Notes: generated from the letters alone by a model not told the origin. DNA of 38,430 bases from an uncultured Lachnospiraceae bacterium (GCA_900551115.1 URUY01000031.1:1-38430); one strand, 5' to 3'; shown: positions 1 through 7,209, counted from the stretch's first letter. Program-made: numbers and translations.

Positions 1-90
1 GAAAGAATGCAAGAATCCGAAAGAATGCAAGAATCCGAAAGAATGCAAGAATCCGAAAGAATGCAAGAATCCGGAAGAATGCAAGGATTT
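1..90. repeat. 18-bp tandem repeat, five units
   Basis: Four identical 18-bp units (GAAAGAATGCAAGAATCC) run from base 1 to 72, and a fifth, diverged unit fills 73-90. The unit is a multiple of three, so a reading frame passing through it stays open: one forward frame would read K-E-C-K-N-P repeats and another E-R-M-Q-E-S repeats. The array is cut by the window edge, so its true copy number is unknown. Confidence 0.9.
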
Positions 91-127
91 GAAAGAACCA
101 AAAAACGAAGAAACACGGGAAGAGTGA
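2..127 (+). CDS. C-terminal end of an unidentified repeat-containing protein (partial)
   Basis: I do not recognise this gene and only its end is visible. In this frame the 18-bp repeats encode KECKNP four times, then a charged tail rich in Lys and Glu that stops at 125-127, ten bases before the TetR start. The alternative frame from base 1 encodes ERMQES repeats and stops at 133-135. Both frames are open, so the choice is a guess based on the natural-looking acidic C-terminus and the close spacing to the next gene. If real, it would be co-transcribed with the downstream regulator. Confidence 0.3.
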   Translation, partial: KECKNPKECKNPKECKNPKECKNPEECKDLKEPKNEETREE

Positions 128-136
128 GGAAATAGC

Positions 137-823
137 ATGGAAAAGATAAGCGGAATTCAAAACGGAACGATATTGCCCGAAAAGGTTCTGAAGCTGTATC
201 AGGCAGTAAAAAGACTTGTCGTAAGGGGTGTTGATATTGCGGATATGAAGGTATCTGCAATCACAGAAGAGGCAGGCATCGGTAAAGGTACGGCATATGA
301 TTATTTTGACAGCAAGGAAGAAATTATTGTATATGCCATGTTGTTTTTTGTAGAAGAAGCCATGAGCCGGATGGAGCAGGAAATCTGGCAGCAGGACGGT
401 TTTAAAGAGAGGATGGCATATGCCCTTGACAGGATGGATATACAGGAGGAGGACAGTGTATGTCTGTTGTGTTTTACCAACCTGCTGTTTGCTTCTTCGC
501 AGGCGGGACAGCTTTTGCGGGAAACCTTGGGAAAACGGAAAGAAGAAGGCAGGTATCAGCCGCTTTTGGTTGCTGCCAGAGTAATTGAAAAGGGAATCTC
601 GGACGGAGAAATCAGGGCTGATTTGCCCGTAAGCTATATGGCATATATTCTTCTGACAAAGGTTGTCGCCTATCTTGCGTTTGTGCTGCATGGCAGAAAC
701 ATTAAAGCCGAAAACGGCGTGCAGGAAACAGACCTGATACATGGAGAGAAAAGGATATCCCGTGAAGCATTTCGGCGCTATGTCTTAGAAGGGATTTTGG
801 AAGAATTTAAAGTCAGGCAGTAA
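137..823 (+). CDS. TetR/AcrR family transcriptional regulator
   Basis: A 228-aa protein with the TetR layout. The N-terminal DNA-binding domain (about residues 20-70) has a helix-turn-helix core reading ITEEAGIGKGTAYDYFDSKE, the usual TetR recognition-helix pattern. A variable all-helical ligand-binding and dimerisation domain follows. GAGG lies seven bases upstream of the ATG. Such proteins usually repress a neighbouring transporter or enzyme gene until a small molecule binds. The upstream gene is cut by the window edge and the downstream genes give no obvious target, so the ligand and regulon cannot be stated. Confidence 0.9.
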   Translation: MEKISGIQNGTILPEKVLKLYQAVKRLVVRGVDIADMKVSAITEEAGIGKGTAYDYFDSKEEIIVYAMLFFVEEAMSRMEQEIWQQDGFKERMAYALDRMDIQEEDSVCLLCFTNLLFASSQAGQLLRETLGKRKEEGRYQPLLVAARVIEKGISDGEIRADLPVSYMAYILLTKVVAYLAFVLHGRNIKAENGVQETDLIHGEKRISREAFRRYVLEGILEEFKVRQ

Positions 824-926
824 AATTTTTGGCACACAGGCTGTCAGCTTATACAGGATGTGTATATTTTAAGGCGTTTTTATCCATACTGGCTATAGAG
901 GAAGAAGTCGTACGGAGGTGATTGGT

Positions 927-1073
927 ATGGATAAAAAAGAACAGGAAAAGCAAAACAGACAGAAAAATCTGAATGAGTTTAACAGCATAACGCAGAAGGT
1001 AAAACCGGAAAATCAGAATGCGGAGCATAATGTCCGTAAGGAAGGGATACAGCCGATTAACCAAAAGCGGTAA
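927..1073 (+). CDS. Small charged protein, 48 aa, unknown function
   Basis: A short open frame with a strong ribosome binding site (CGGAGGTG, about seven bases before the ATG) and a clear terminator just downstream, which together argue that it is a real gene. The product is hydrophilic, rich in Lys, Gln and Asn, has no Cys and no membrane segment, and looks largely disordered. Size and composition recall small clostridial spore-associated or nucleic-acid-binding proteins, but I cannot assign it to a family. No function is claimed. Confidence 0.6.
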   Translation: MDKKEQEKQNRQKNLNEFNSITQKVKPENQNAEHNVRKEGIQPINQKR

Positions 1074-1084
1074 GCTACCAAGAG

Positions 1085-1114
1085 ATAAAGCCACCTTCTG
1101 GTGGCTTTATTTGC
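1085..1114 (+). terminator. Rho-independent terminator
   Basis: A perfect 11-bp stem (1085-1095 with 1100-1110) with a TTCT loop is followed by TTTG. It lies 12 bases after the small 48-aa gene and ends its transcript. Confidence 0.85.
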
Positions 1115-1176
1115 ATAAAAATCTATTCGGTTTGTGATTCTTTTGATTCACCGCCGGGGGCAGTAGTTATTTGTCT

Positions 1177-1227
1177 TTTTCCATATTGTGCCATCCTTTC
1201 AGGGGGAGGATGGTACAATATGGAGAA
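1177..1227. repeat. Imperfect inverted repeat, ~20-bp arms
   Basis: The arms at 1177-1196 and 1208-1227 pair along their whole length with two G-T positions and enclose an 11-base loop containing GGGGG. The hairpin sits seven bases beyond the stop codon of the reverse-strand DUF4236 gene. Neither strand has a run of T after the stem, so it is not a textbook terminator. It may end or protect the 3' end of that transcript, or be a small palindromic insertion. Confidence 0.75.
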
Positions 1228-1234
1228 TATATAC

Positions 1235-1822
1235 TTATTTCATACAGGTTCCGCAGGGAGTATATCCGTCTGCGGAAAGCTCTTCTACGGACTTGTTGGT
1301 TTCCGCACGGTTTTCTGCATCGATTTTTTCAACAGAACTGCAGGTTGGCAGATGTATTTTTTTTGAAGATGTGTTCAGTATGTAAGCAGCAGTAGCGCTT
1401 TGGCCTGCAGTGGAGGAGTCGGCAATTCCGTCAGCGGCAACGGACTCAGTAATTCCATCAGCAGGTAAGGATTCAGCAGTTACAGCGGCAGACGAGGAGG
1501 CTGCGGCAGGAGCATCCGCATTTTTCTTTGCCCATGCTTTGCCAACTGCTATTGCGATAAGGGCAATCATAAAGATGATACCCACATACTTAAAGATATT
1601 GGACAGACCGCCTTTCTTGGCATTGCCTTTTTTGCCTTTTCCAAAAGATTTTACATAGGAAACGCCGGTTCCCGGAAGGCCGGCAGATACGGTTTTTGTG
1701 CCGTTTGAATTAACTGACACATGCGCGCCCCTCACACCGGCGGACAATCCTATACTCTTCTTATTGATATTTAATTTTAAGCCCGGTGCAATCTTTATGC
1801 TTTTTCTGAATCTCAATCCCAT
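1235..1822 (-). CDS. DUF4236 membrane protein with C-terminal Cys-rich (Ada-like) zinc-binding motif
   Basis: A 195-aa protein. Residues 1-60 (starting MGLRFRKSIKIAPGLKLNIN) match the DUF4236 domain, whose function is unknown. A Gly/Lys-rich stretch leads to one membrane helix (about 77-97), then a long Ala/Ser low-complexity linker. The last 50 residues form a compact module with HLPTCSSV and YTPCGTCMK, giving one Cys then a C-x-x-C, a pattern seen in small metal-binding modules related to the Ada zinc domain. AAGGAGAA precedes the ATG. The protein is probably membrane-anchored with the Cys module at the far end of a flexible stalk; topology is not resolved. Confidence 0.75.
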   Translation of the reverse strand: MGLRFRKSIKIAPGLKLNINKKSIGLSAGVRGAHVSVNSNGTKTVSAGLPGTGVSYVKSFGKGKKGNAKKGGLSNIFKYVGIIFMIALIAIAVGKAWAKKNADAPAAASSSAAVTAESLPADGITESVAADGIADSSTAGQSATAAYILNTSSKKIHLPTCSSVEKIDAENRAETNKSVEELSADGYTPCGTCMK

Positions 1823-1947
1823 GATGGTTCTCCTTATATATTATCGTTTTGTATTTTACACAGCCGCTCTGTCAGTGCAGCATGCAGCTACTCTTATGAT
1901 AAACCAAAGCGGGCTGATTGAAAATCCCTTTTTTTTAAAATAAATGA

Positions 1948-1978
1948 TTGACTCTCTCGCAGCGTGACGGTTTAGTAT
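1948..1978 (+). promoter_or_regulatory. MerR-type promoter with 19-bp spacer
   Basis: TTGACT (1948-1953) and TAGTAT (1973-1978) are separated by 19 bp, longer than the normal 17. This over-long spacer is the hallmark of promoters that MerR-family activators untwist. The spacer carries a GC-rich imperfect dyad. It lies 24 bases before the MerR/TipAS gene, suggesting autoregulation. Confidence 0.75.
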
Positions 1979-2002
1979 CAAATTGAAAGGAGGCTTTTGC
2001 TT

Positions 2003-2845
2003 ATGAGAACTGTAAAAGAGGTGTCAGATATTACCGGAATAAGCATTCGCACATTGCGGTATTATGATGAAATCGGGTTGTTAAAACCTGCACAATTAAC
2101 GGAAACCGGTTATCGCCTGTATGATAATGAAGCATTGGCAAAGCTACAGGAAATTATGTTCTTTAAGGAGTTGGATGTTTCGCTGAAGGACATTAAAGCA
2201 ATCATGGAAAATCCCGATTATGATAGGGAACAGGTATTATTAACTCAAAAAAATCTGTTGGAACGAAAAAGGAATCGTTTGAACGGAATTATTGAGTTAA
2301 TTGATGACAGAATATCAGGAGGAGTAGGGACAATGAATTTTGAGGTGTTTGATGATAAAGAAATTAAAAAAATATTAGACCATTCGCTGGAATTGCAGAG
2401 TGAAGAAGCTAAGGCTGCAATTATTCAAAAGTATGGAAGTATCGAAGCATTTCGCAAATCGGCTACAGAGGAGCTGAAAGATGAGAAAAAGAATGCGCAA
2501 ATCATAAAGATTTACGGCAGTAAAGACAAAGCCGTTTGCGCAAGCTTACAGGCTGACGGAAGCCGGGGTAAAATGATACAGTTTCAGACAGAGGTGGATG
2601 AAATTTATCGGCAGTTTGCAGAAGCCATGAAAATGGATAATAGCGATAAGGAAAAAGAACTGATTAGCCGTCTTGCAGAAAATTATAAAAGGATGTTCTG
2701 CCTCGACAATGCAAGATATATGCTTTTGGAAATAGCAAAGGAATATTTGAGTCAAGGTGCCCTGGCAGAAGCAACGAATAAGCAGTATGGAGAAGGGTGT
2801 GCGGAATATATCGGCGGTGCTGTAAGCAGGTTCTATGGTGTGTAA
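2003..2845 (+). CDS. MerR family regulator with TipAS drug-binding domain
   Basis: A 280-aa protein from the ATG at 2003. The N-terminal winged helix (residues 1-70) carries the MerR signature ISIRTLRYYDEIGLLKP, followed by a dimerisation coiled coil (about 75-110). The C-terminal half matches the TipAS antibiotic-recognition domain, the helical ligand pocket of TipAL, Mta and SkgA. Such proteins activate multidrug-efflux or self-protection genes. AAAGGAGG lies nine bases before this ATG; an in-frame TTG at 1997 is too close to it. The SMR pump downstream is a candidate target, but 350 bp and a diverged repeat lie between them. Confidence 0.9.
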   Translation: MRTVKEVSDITGISIRTLRYYDEIGLLKPAQLTETGYRLYDNEALAKLQEIMFFKELDVSLKDIKAIMENPDYDREQVLLTQKNLLERKRNRLNGIIELIDDRISGGVGTMNFEVFDDKEIKKILDHSLELQSEEAKAAIIQKYGSIEAFRKSATEELKDEKKNAQIIKIYGSKDKAVCASLQADGSRGKMIQFQTEVDEIYRQFAEAMKMDNSDKEKELISRLAENYKRMFCLDNARYMLLEIAKEYLSQGALAEATNKQYGEGCAEYIGGAVSRFYGV

Positions 2846-2916
2846 CAGAAGTTGAATAGCAGTACGCTAAAAAGCTGTAACGTGTGCTGTTCTTTTCTCG
2901 ATTTACAATCAAAAAA

Positions 2917-3030
2917 CATTTGGCAGGCTAAAGCCGTGCAGCCCATGATTCCGCTTTGTTATATCTCGGTCATGGGCTGCGCCCTATATACGCAAAAAGA
3001 AAAAGCCGAAAACTCAAGAAAGCTTGGTTT
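2917..3030. repeat. Dispersed intergenic repeat, copy 1
   Basis: About 114 bp, roughly four-fifths identical by eye to 6440-6551, with shared blocks such as GATTCCGCTT, ATCTCGGTCA and CGCCCTATA. It contains a perfect 11-bp hairpin (GCAGCCCATGA paired with TCATGGGCTGC). It occupies most of the gene-free stretch 2846-3203; the rest of that stretch (3031-3203) holds only AT-rich sequence with the SMR leader. No protein-like frame is convincing here. Confidence 0.75.
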
Positions 3031-3203
3031 ATCCAAAGGTCACTTCATCCGCTTGGGTGGCATTTAACAAGCTTTCAAGAGAAGAATTTACATACATTTT
3101 GTATAATACGGATATCAGATTTTACATAAAGAAAGTAACATAGAAAGGAATTGACTTAATGTTTTTAGTCACGATTCAAAAAATATATTAAGAGGTAAGA
3201 GTA

Positions 3204-3521
3204 TTGCACTATTTTTTGTTGGGACTTGCAATTTTATGTGAAATTTTAGCTACTACAATGTTGAAATATTCAGAAGGATTAACCAAATTGTATCCTTCAA
3301 TCGGATGCATTGGGGCATACATACTGTGCTATTTCTTTTTTGGAAAGGCTATAACAAAGATTCATTTGGGAATAGCCTATGCAACTTGGTGCGGGGTAGG
3401 AATTGTTGTTACGACATTAATTTCTTATTTCGTTTTTAAGGAAAAACTAAATGTCCAGGCAGTAATTGGAATATTGTGCATAACCGTAGGGTGCGTGATT
3501 TTAAATTTGAAAACTGAGTAA
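3204..3521 (+). CDS. Small multidrug resistance (SMR) efflux protein
   Basis: A 105-aa protein with four hydrophobic helices, the exact SMR size. The essential membrane carboxylate is Glu13 in LAILCEILATT, matching Glu14 of EmrE. A Gly/Trp-containing third helix (AYATWCGVGI) and a hydrophobic fourth helix follow. SMR proteins work as dimers exchanging protons for cationic drugs, quaternary ammonium compounds or guanidinium. Translation appears to start at TTG, with AGAGG eight bases upstream; no in-frame ATG precedes Glu13. I looked for a guanidine riboswitch in the leader and saw none. Base composition is noticeably AT-rich. Confidence 0.88.
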   Translation: MHYFLLGLAILCEILATTMLKYSEGLTKLYPSIGCIGAYILCYFFFGKAITKIHLGIAYATWCGVGIVVTTLISYFVFKEKLNVQAVIGILCITVGCVILNLKTE

Positions 3522-3569
3522 ATTAAAATCTGTATCTAATTTACTTGTTACATAAAGGAGAAATGAATT

Positions 3570-4388
3570 ATGCCATCAACATATGCCCATTATAGAATGG
3601 GAAAAGAGGTAAAAGATTGCTTAAATAAAAAGGAACGGCACATTGTTGAGAAATATGAAGAGCTTTACATGATTGGGCTTCATGGACCGGATATTTTGTT
3701 TTATTATGGGGCACTTTGGAGTAACCCTGTTAATGCGGTGGGATTTGGACTTCATGAAAAGTCGGGACGTAGTTTTTTTGAAGCTGCATGTAAAGCAATA
3801 GAGAAGAGTGATAATAAGGAAGCAGCATTAGCCTATGCTTATGGAGTATTAAACCATTTTGCGTTGGATACAACATGTCATAAATATGTTGATGATAAGA
3901 TTGAGGCCAGTGGAGTTACACATACAGAAATCGAGGTTGAATTTGACCGTTATCTGATGATTTTAGATGGTCATAATCCGGTGAGTCATGTCCTTACGGA
4001 TCATATTCATCCGACATCAAGCAATGCAGAAATTATCTCACAATTTTATCCCCAAATCACGGCAAAGCAGGTAAAAAAATCGCTTAAGTCGATGATTTCT
4101 TACAACAAATTGCTGTTGGCAAACACCGATTTTAAAAGAAATTTAATTTATGCATTATTAAAAGCAACGGGGAATTATGCGGAAATGAACGGGCTGATTG
4201 TGAATCCAATGGGAAATCCCGTATGCGAGGATAGCAATGAAAAACTACTGGAATTATATGAACAGGCAAAAATGAGAGCGGTGACGTTTATACATGATTT
4301 TGACGAGAATTTAAAAGCAAAAAAACCATTTGGACCAATCTTTGATTATGATTTTGGTGGAAGAATGAAGAACGGGGGAAGTGTATAA
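3570..4388 (+). CDS. Zinc-dependent phospholipase C family protein
   Basis: A 272-aa protein with the scattered His/Asp pattern of the zinc-dependent phospholipase C/D-like family: HYRMGK near the N-terminus, LHGPDILFY at 53-61, NHFALDTTCHKYVDD at about 111-125 and a following HTEIEVEFD. These residues would coordinate the metal cluster. No signal peptide is visible, unlike secreted phospholipases C, so it is probably cytoplasmic and its substrate is unknown. AAAGGAG lies nine bases before the ATG. Its stop overlaps the start of the MFS gene (TAATG), so the two are translationally coupled and probably act together on lipid or lipid-derived substrates. Confidence 0.82.
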   Translation: MPSTYAHYRMGKEVKDCLNKKERHIVEKYEELYMIGLHGPDILFYYGALWSNPVNAVGFGLHEKSGRSFFEAACKAIEKSDNKEAALAYAYGVLNHFALDTTCHKYVDDKIEASGVTHTEIEVEFDRYLMILDGHNPVSHVLTDHIHPTSSNAEIISQFYPQITAKQVKKSLKSMISYNKLLLANTDFKRNLIYALLKATGNYAEMNGLIVNPMGNPVCEDSNEKLLELYEQAKMRAVTFIHDFDENLKAKKPFGPIFDYDFGGRMKNGGSV

Positions 4389-5689
4389 TGAAGTCTTTTT
4401 ATCGGTTTTTACATAATAGAAAAGTATTTAAGAGTCTTACGGAACAGGAATTTGCATGGGTTTTATATGATGTGGGCAATTCTGCATTTACCATGCTTGC
4501 CTGTTCGCTTCTTCCGATTTGGTTTAAAGGATTAGCTGTAGGAAATGCGCCGGGGCAGATATCAGGAAGCGAAGCAACTGCTTTTTATTCTGCATCGATT
4601 TCAATAGTTACCCTGATAATCGCATTCTTTGGACCTGTTTTTGGGGCATTGGCAGATCGTAAAAATAAGAAAAAAATCATCTTTACCACGGCAACAGCCC
4701 TTGGCGTAATCGCTTGTTTAATTAATGGATTTAGTACAAGTTGGATTTGGTTTTTGGGATTCGCGGTGATTACACGTATCTGTTATAGCGTATCAATAAC
4801 AATATATGATTCCATGTTAAATGATGTGACAACAGAGGACAGAATGGACAAGGTGTCATCTTATGGTTATGCATGGGGATATTTAGGCTCTTGCATACCA
4901 TTTATGCTTGCATTATCAGCATACCTTATGGGACCGGATATGTTAGGAATCATATCAGATGAGGTAAGCAGAGCATTAGGCTTTGTTATAACCGCGGTAT
5001 GGTGGTTTATGGTAACGGTACCATTACTTAAAAAGTATAAGCAAAACAACTGGACAGAGAATACCTCTCATGCTGTAAAAAATGCACTTTTAAAAATCTT
5101 TGGAACATTGAAAACAATAGCTTTAAAAGATAAAAAGGTATTCTTTTTCTTAATCAGCTATTTCTTATATATAGATGGAGTAGGAACAATCATTGATAAT
5201 TGCGTTAATATCGGAACAGATTTGAATCTGGATACAGTAGGCCAGGTAATTTTCCTGTTGTTAACTCAAGTAGTAGCTTTTGGTGGCGCACTTGTGTTTG
5301 CAAAGTTGTCTGAGAAGTACAAAACAACAACATTGATTGGCGTATGTATTGTTGGCTACTTTGTCCTTTGTTTATACGCATTAGTTCTTAATTCATTATT
5401 TGAATTTGCTATTTTGGCATTTGGAGTAGGCTGTTTTCAGGGTTCAATACAGTCCTTGTCCCGTTCGTACTATTCCAAGATTATTCCTTCAGAGAATTCA
5501 GGAGAGTATTTTGGAATATATGATATTTTTTCAAAAGGTGCATCTTTTTTAGGCTCTGCAGTAATTGCAGTTGTTAAGTTGAATGACGGAACAATCAATA
5601 CAGCAGTTGCGTGTCTTGCTGTGTTCTTTGGGCTGGGGTATATATTCTTAAAAATTACAGAGAAACAGTGTGACAAGGCAATAAAATAG
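4388..5689 (+). CDS. MFS transporter, UMF1/Atg22-like family
   Basis: A 433-aa membrane protein with about twelve hydrophobic segments. The N-terminal WVLYDVGNSAFTML is typical of the UMF1 branch related to yeast Atg22, and FGALADRKNKKK is the MFS loop 2-3 motif. Substrates of bacterial members are mostly unknown; Atg22 exports amino acids from the vacuole. The ATG overlaps the phospholipase stop codon by one base. The gene is AT-rich like its two upstream neighbours. Confidence 0.87.
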   Translation: MKSFYRFLHNRKVFKSLTEQEFAWVLYDVGNSAFTMLACSLLPIWFKGLAVGNAPGQISGSEATAFYSASISIVTLIIAFFGPVFGALADRKNKKKIIFTTATALGVIACLINGFSTSWIWFLGFAVITRICYSVSITIYDSMLNDVTTEDRMDKVSSYGYAWGYLGSCIPFMLALSAYLMGPDMLGIISDEVSRALGFVITAVWWFMVTVPLLKKYKQNNWTENTSHAVKNALLKIFGTLKTIALKDKKVFFFLISYFLYIDGVGTIIDNCVNIGTDLNLDTVGQVIFLLLTQVVAFGGALVFAKLSEKYKTTTLIGVCIVGYFVLCLYALVLNSLFEFAILAFGVGCFQGSIQSLSRSYYSKIIPSENSGEYFGIYDIFSKGASFLGSAVIAVVKLNDGTINTAVACLAVFFGLGYIFLKITEKQCDKAIK

Positions 5690-5733
5690 CATATTGTAAG
5701 GATGCGTCTAAAAGAAGTCCAACCAATCAAAAT

Positions 5734-5770
5734 GCCCCATTCATTGTACATTTTGTCTGCTGAATGGGGC
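5734..5770 (-). terminator. Hairpin between convergent genes, likely terminator
   Basis: GCCCCATTCA (5734-5743) pairs perfectly with TGAATGGGGC (5761-5770). On the reverse strand the stem is followed by ATTTTGATT, a fair U-rich tail, so it best serves the small lipoprotein gene. It may also stop read-through from the MFS gene. Confidence 0.65.
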
Positions 5771-5792
5771 AACTTAGAAAATTGATGATTTC

Positions 5793-5987
5793 TTAAAAAC
5801 CATTGATAATTTCTTTTAGAGTATCTTCACCATTTTTCAAGTAGTAATGATACTTACAATATCCGTCCTGATATACTTTTGAATCGCAATCACTGGCTTT
5901 ACAAATTGGTGTTAAACTACAAGCCGATAACATTAAAGTTAAAAGCATTATCACTGCTATTATTTTCATTCTTACTTTTCTTTTCAT
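5793..5987 (-). CDS. Small putative lipoprotein with Cys/His cluster
   Basis: A 64-aa product from the second of two adjacent ATGs (the first, at 5990, lies only four bases from GGAGG). A positively charged N-terminus and a hydrophobic stretch end in the lipobox LSAC, so the mature protein would be a lipid-anchored peptide of about 43 residues. The mature part holds C-x4-C and GYCKYHYY, a possible small metal-binding knuckle. The family is not recognised. Its 5' end abuts the integrase remnant, so its promoter may have been brought in with that element. Confidence 0.6.
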   Translation of the reverse strand: MKRKVRMKIIAVIMLLTLMLSACSLTPICKASDCDSKVYQDGYCKYHYYLKNGEDTLKEIINGF

Positions 5988-6042
5988 CATGTGTCCTCCA
6001 CTTATTAAATCAGTTCTTTTTTCATTTTGTCAAATTCCAAAG

Positions 6043-6345
6043 TCCATGGCAATCTTGAAACAGATTGAGCGGACGGGCGACTATATTTTTATGACAGACG
6101 GTGAGCGCATTACTTCCATTCGGATTGCAACTATTTTACGGAAATATGCAAGATACGAGGGTGCAGACTTGAAATCCAGTCACAAGATACGGAAAACCTA
6201 TGCAAGCAATCTGAATGCTAATGGTGTACCGCTTGACTGTATCAGAGAGATGTTAGGACATTCGAGCCTTTCTACAACCCTCGGATATATCTACAATCCG
6301 CTGACGGAGAGCCAGACCTATGACCTTATAAAAAAGGCATTATGA
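6043..6345 (+). pseudogene. C-terminal remnant of a phage-type tyrosine recombinase
   Basis: Only the catalytic C-terminal part is left, about 100 residues. It shows HKIRKTYASNL (the His-x-x-Arg box), LGHSSLSTTLGYIY (second His and the nucleophilic Tyr) and a normal end. The N-terminal arm-binding and core-binding domains and the first catalytic Arg are missing. The frame stays open upstream to 5989, but that part does not resemble an integrase. It lies about 250 bp from the 3' end of tRNA-Thr, the usual position for an element integrated at a tRNA gene, so it is probably the relic of one. Confidence 0.8.
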
Positions 6346-6401
6346 CGGCTGAAAACAGCCTAAAATGGCGTAAAAACGGCATAATAGCGGCATAAAAATA
6401 G

Positions 6402-6421
6402 CTGTCTACAACTGTCTACAA
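6402..6421 (+). repeat. Tandem 10-bp direct repeat downstream of integrase remnant
   Basis: CTGTCTACAA occurs twice in a row just after the recombinase remnant, followed by a third related partial motif (TTTTTAGACA). Short direct repeats beside an integrase gene can be arm-type binding sites. The assignment is tentative. Confidence 0.4.
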
Positions 6422-6439
6422 GTTTTTAGACACACAAAT

Positions 6440-6551
6440 CATTCAGCAGGCTAATGCCGTGCAGACCTCGATTCCGCTTCGCTGCATCTCGGTCACGGGC
6501 TACGCCCTATAAATCAAAAGAAAAAAGCCAAAACACAAGCGAGCTTGGTTT
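6440..6551. repeat. Dispersed intergenic repeat, copy 2
   Basis: This is the second copy of the element at 2917-3030, in the same orientation. Beyond the shared core, GCAGGCTAATGCCGTGCA (6447-6464) can pair with TGCACGGCTTTAGCC (6571-6585), making a large stem that reaches the 3' side of tRNA-Thr. The gene-free stretch 6346-6886 is made of this repeat, the tRNA and its promoter, then about 150 AT-rich bases in which I see nothing else. Confidence 0.75.
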
Positions 6552-6594
6552 TGACTTTCTTCTTTCGATTTGCACGGCTTTAGCCTTGCGTGAA

Positions 6595-6667
6595 AGCTGC
6601 TGACGGGAATCGGACCCGTGACCTCCGCACTACCAATGCGACGCTCTACCGACTGAGCCACAGCAGC
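6595..6667 (-). tRNA. tRNA-Thr (anticodon GGT)
   Basis: The reverse strand folds into a full cloverleaf: acceptor GCTGCTG with CAGCAGC, D-arm GCTCAGTCGGTAGAGC, anticodon stem TCGCA/TGCGG with loop TTGGTAG (anticodon GGT), variable loop AGGTC, and T-arm ACGGG-TCCGATT-CCCGT. The discriminator base is T. CCA is not encoded. Its 3' end faces the integrase remnant and repeat copy 2. Confidence 0.97.
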
Positions 6668-6708
6668 ACAGTTATTGCAAAAGATGTCTTGCGCAATCAC
6701 CGAGTGCT

Positions 6709-6738
6709 ATTGTAGCATAAGGAGAAAGAGCTTGTCAA
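6709..6738 (-). promoter_or_regulatory. Promoter of tRNA-Thr
   Basis: On the reverse strand TTGACA (6738-6733) and TACAAT (6714-6709) are separated by 18 bp. This near-consensus sigma-A promoter is placed about 42 bases before the mature tRNA 5' end. Confidence 0.85.
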
Positions 6739-6886
6739 TGCTTTTTTTATAAAATCTACATCATCTTTTTTCTTATTAATTTCAACGATAAACTTATTCT
6801 CATAAAAATGCGGTCTTACATTTCTTTCACATATTATTACTGTATAGCATAAAATGCAATATATAAAAATTAAGGAGAAATATTAT

Positions 6887-7189
6887 ATGAGCATGCCTAA
6901 AATCGAGTGCGCAAATATTGATAAATGCTGTGCAGTTGCATCGCTGGTACAATCCATTGCGTTGGAGGAAACTGCTATATCCCATATTCTCAATGCAGAA
7001 GGAGAAAAAATCCAAAAAGTTCTTGGTTTGCACAATTGCTGCACGAAAGACATTTTGGAAGTTAATAAGTCCGTTGAGGATATGGTTGACAAAATTACCG
7101 CTCTTGAAATTGTTTTGAAATCCAAGTTGGATTTAATCAAGCCTATTTTGGAAGACTGTTGCACAAAACCACCAAAATCTGAATGCTGA
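6887..7189 (+). CDS. Small Cys-containing helical protein, possibly spore-associated
   Basis: A 100-aa product from the ATG at 6887, which has TAAGGAGA about nine bases upstream; the open frame extends further upstream without a better start. A central segment of about 50 residues (SIALEETAISHILNAEGEKI, then KVLG) is a helical module that I associate with small clostridial and bacillar coat or exosporium-type proteins, often repeated in larger ones. Cys pairs occur near the N-terminus (DKCC), in the middle (HNCC) and near the C-terminus (EDCC, then SEC at the very end), suggesting cross-linking or metal binding. No signal peptide. The spore link is recalled family knowledge, not proven here. 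Confidence 0.6.
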   Translation: MSMPKIECANIDKCCAVASLVQSIALEETAISHILNAEGEKIQKVLGLHNCCTKDILEVNKSVEDMVDKITALEIVLKSKLDLIKPILEDCCTKPPKSEC

Positions 7190-7191
7190 TG

Positions 7192-7209
7192 GTAGGGCGT
7201 AAGCCCTAC
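7192..7209 (+). terminator. Short hairpin after the small Cys protein gene
   Basis: GTAGGGC pairs with GCCCTAC around a GTAA loop, three bases after the stop codon. The following sequence is TTACATACTTCTG, a poor U-tract, so termination would be partial at best. Confidence 0.5.

Noticed and set aside
849..1094. 81-codon reverse frame
   Set aside because: It is antisense to the 48-aa gene and its terminator, which have much better signals.
2852..3067. 71-codon open frame through repeat copy 1
   Set aside because: It has no ribosome binding site, lies over the intergenic repeat, and is not protein-like.
3087..3107. TTTACA and TATAAT as a promoter for the SMR gene
   Set aside because: The boxes are only 9 bp apart; TATAAT may be a real -10, but I cannot find a matching -35.
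3159..3191. Ten-codon frame (MFLVTIQKIY) just before the SMR start
   Set aside because: It is too short and AT-rich to tell from chance, although it has a weak AGAAAGG upstream.
3108..3203. Guanidine riboswitch before the SMR gene
   Set aside because: No pair of ACGR-loop hairpins or ykkC-like core is visible in the AT-rich leader.
6402..6421. A defined attachment (att) site next to tRNA-Thr
   Set aside because: I could not find an exact copy of the tRNA 3' end elsewhere in the window, so no att pair can be assigned.
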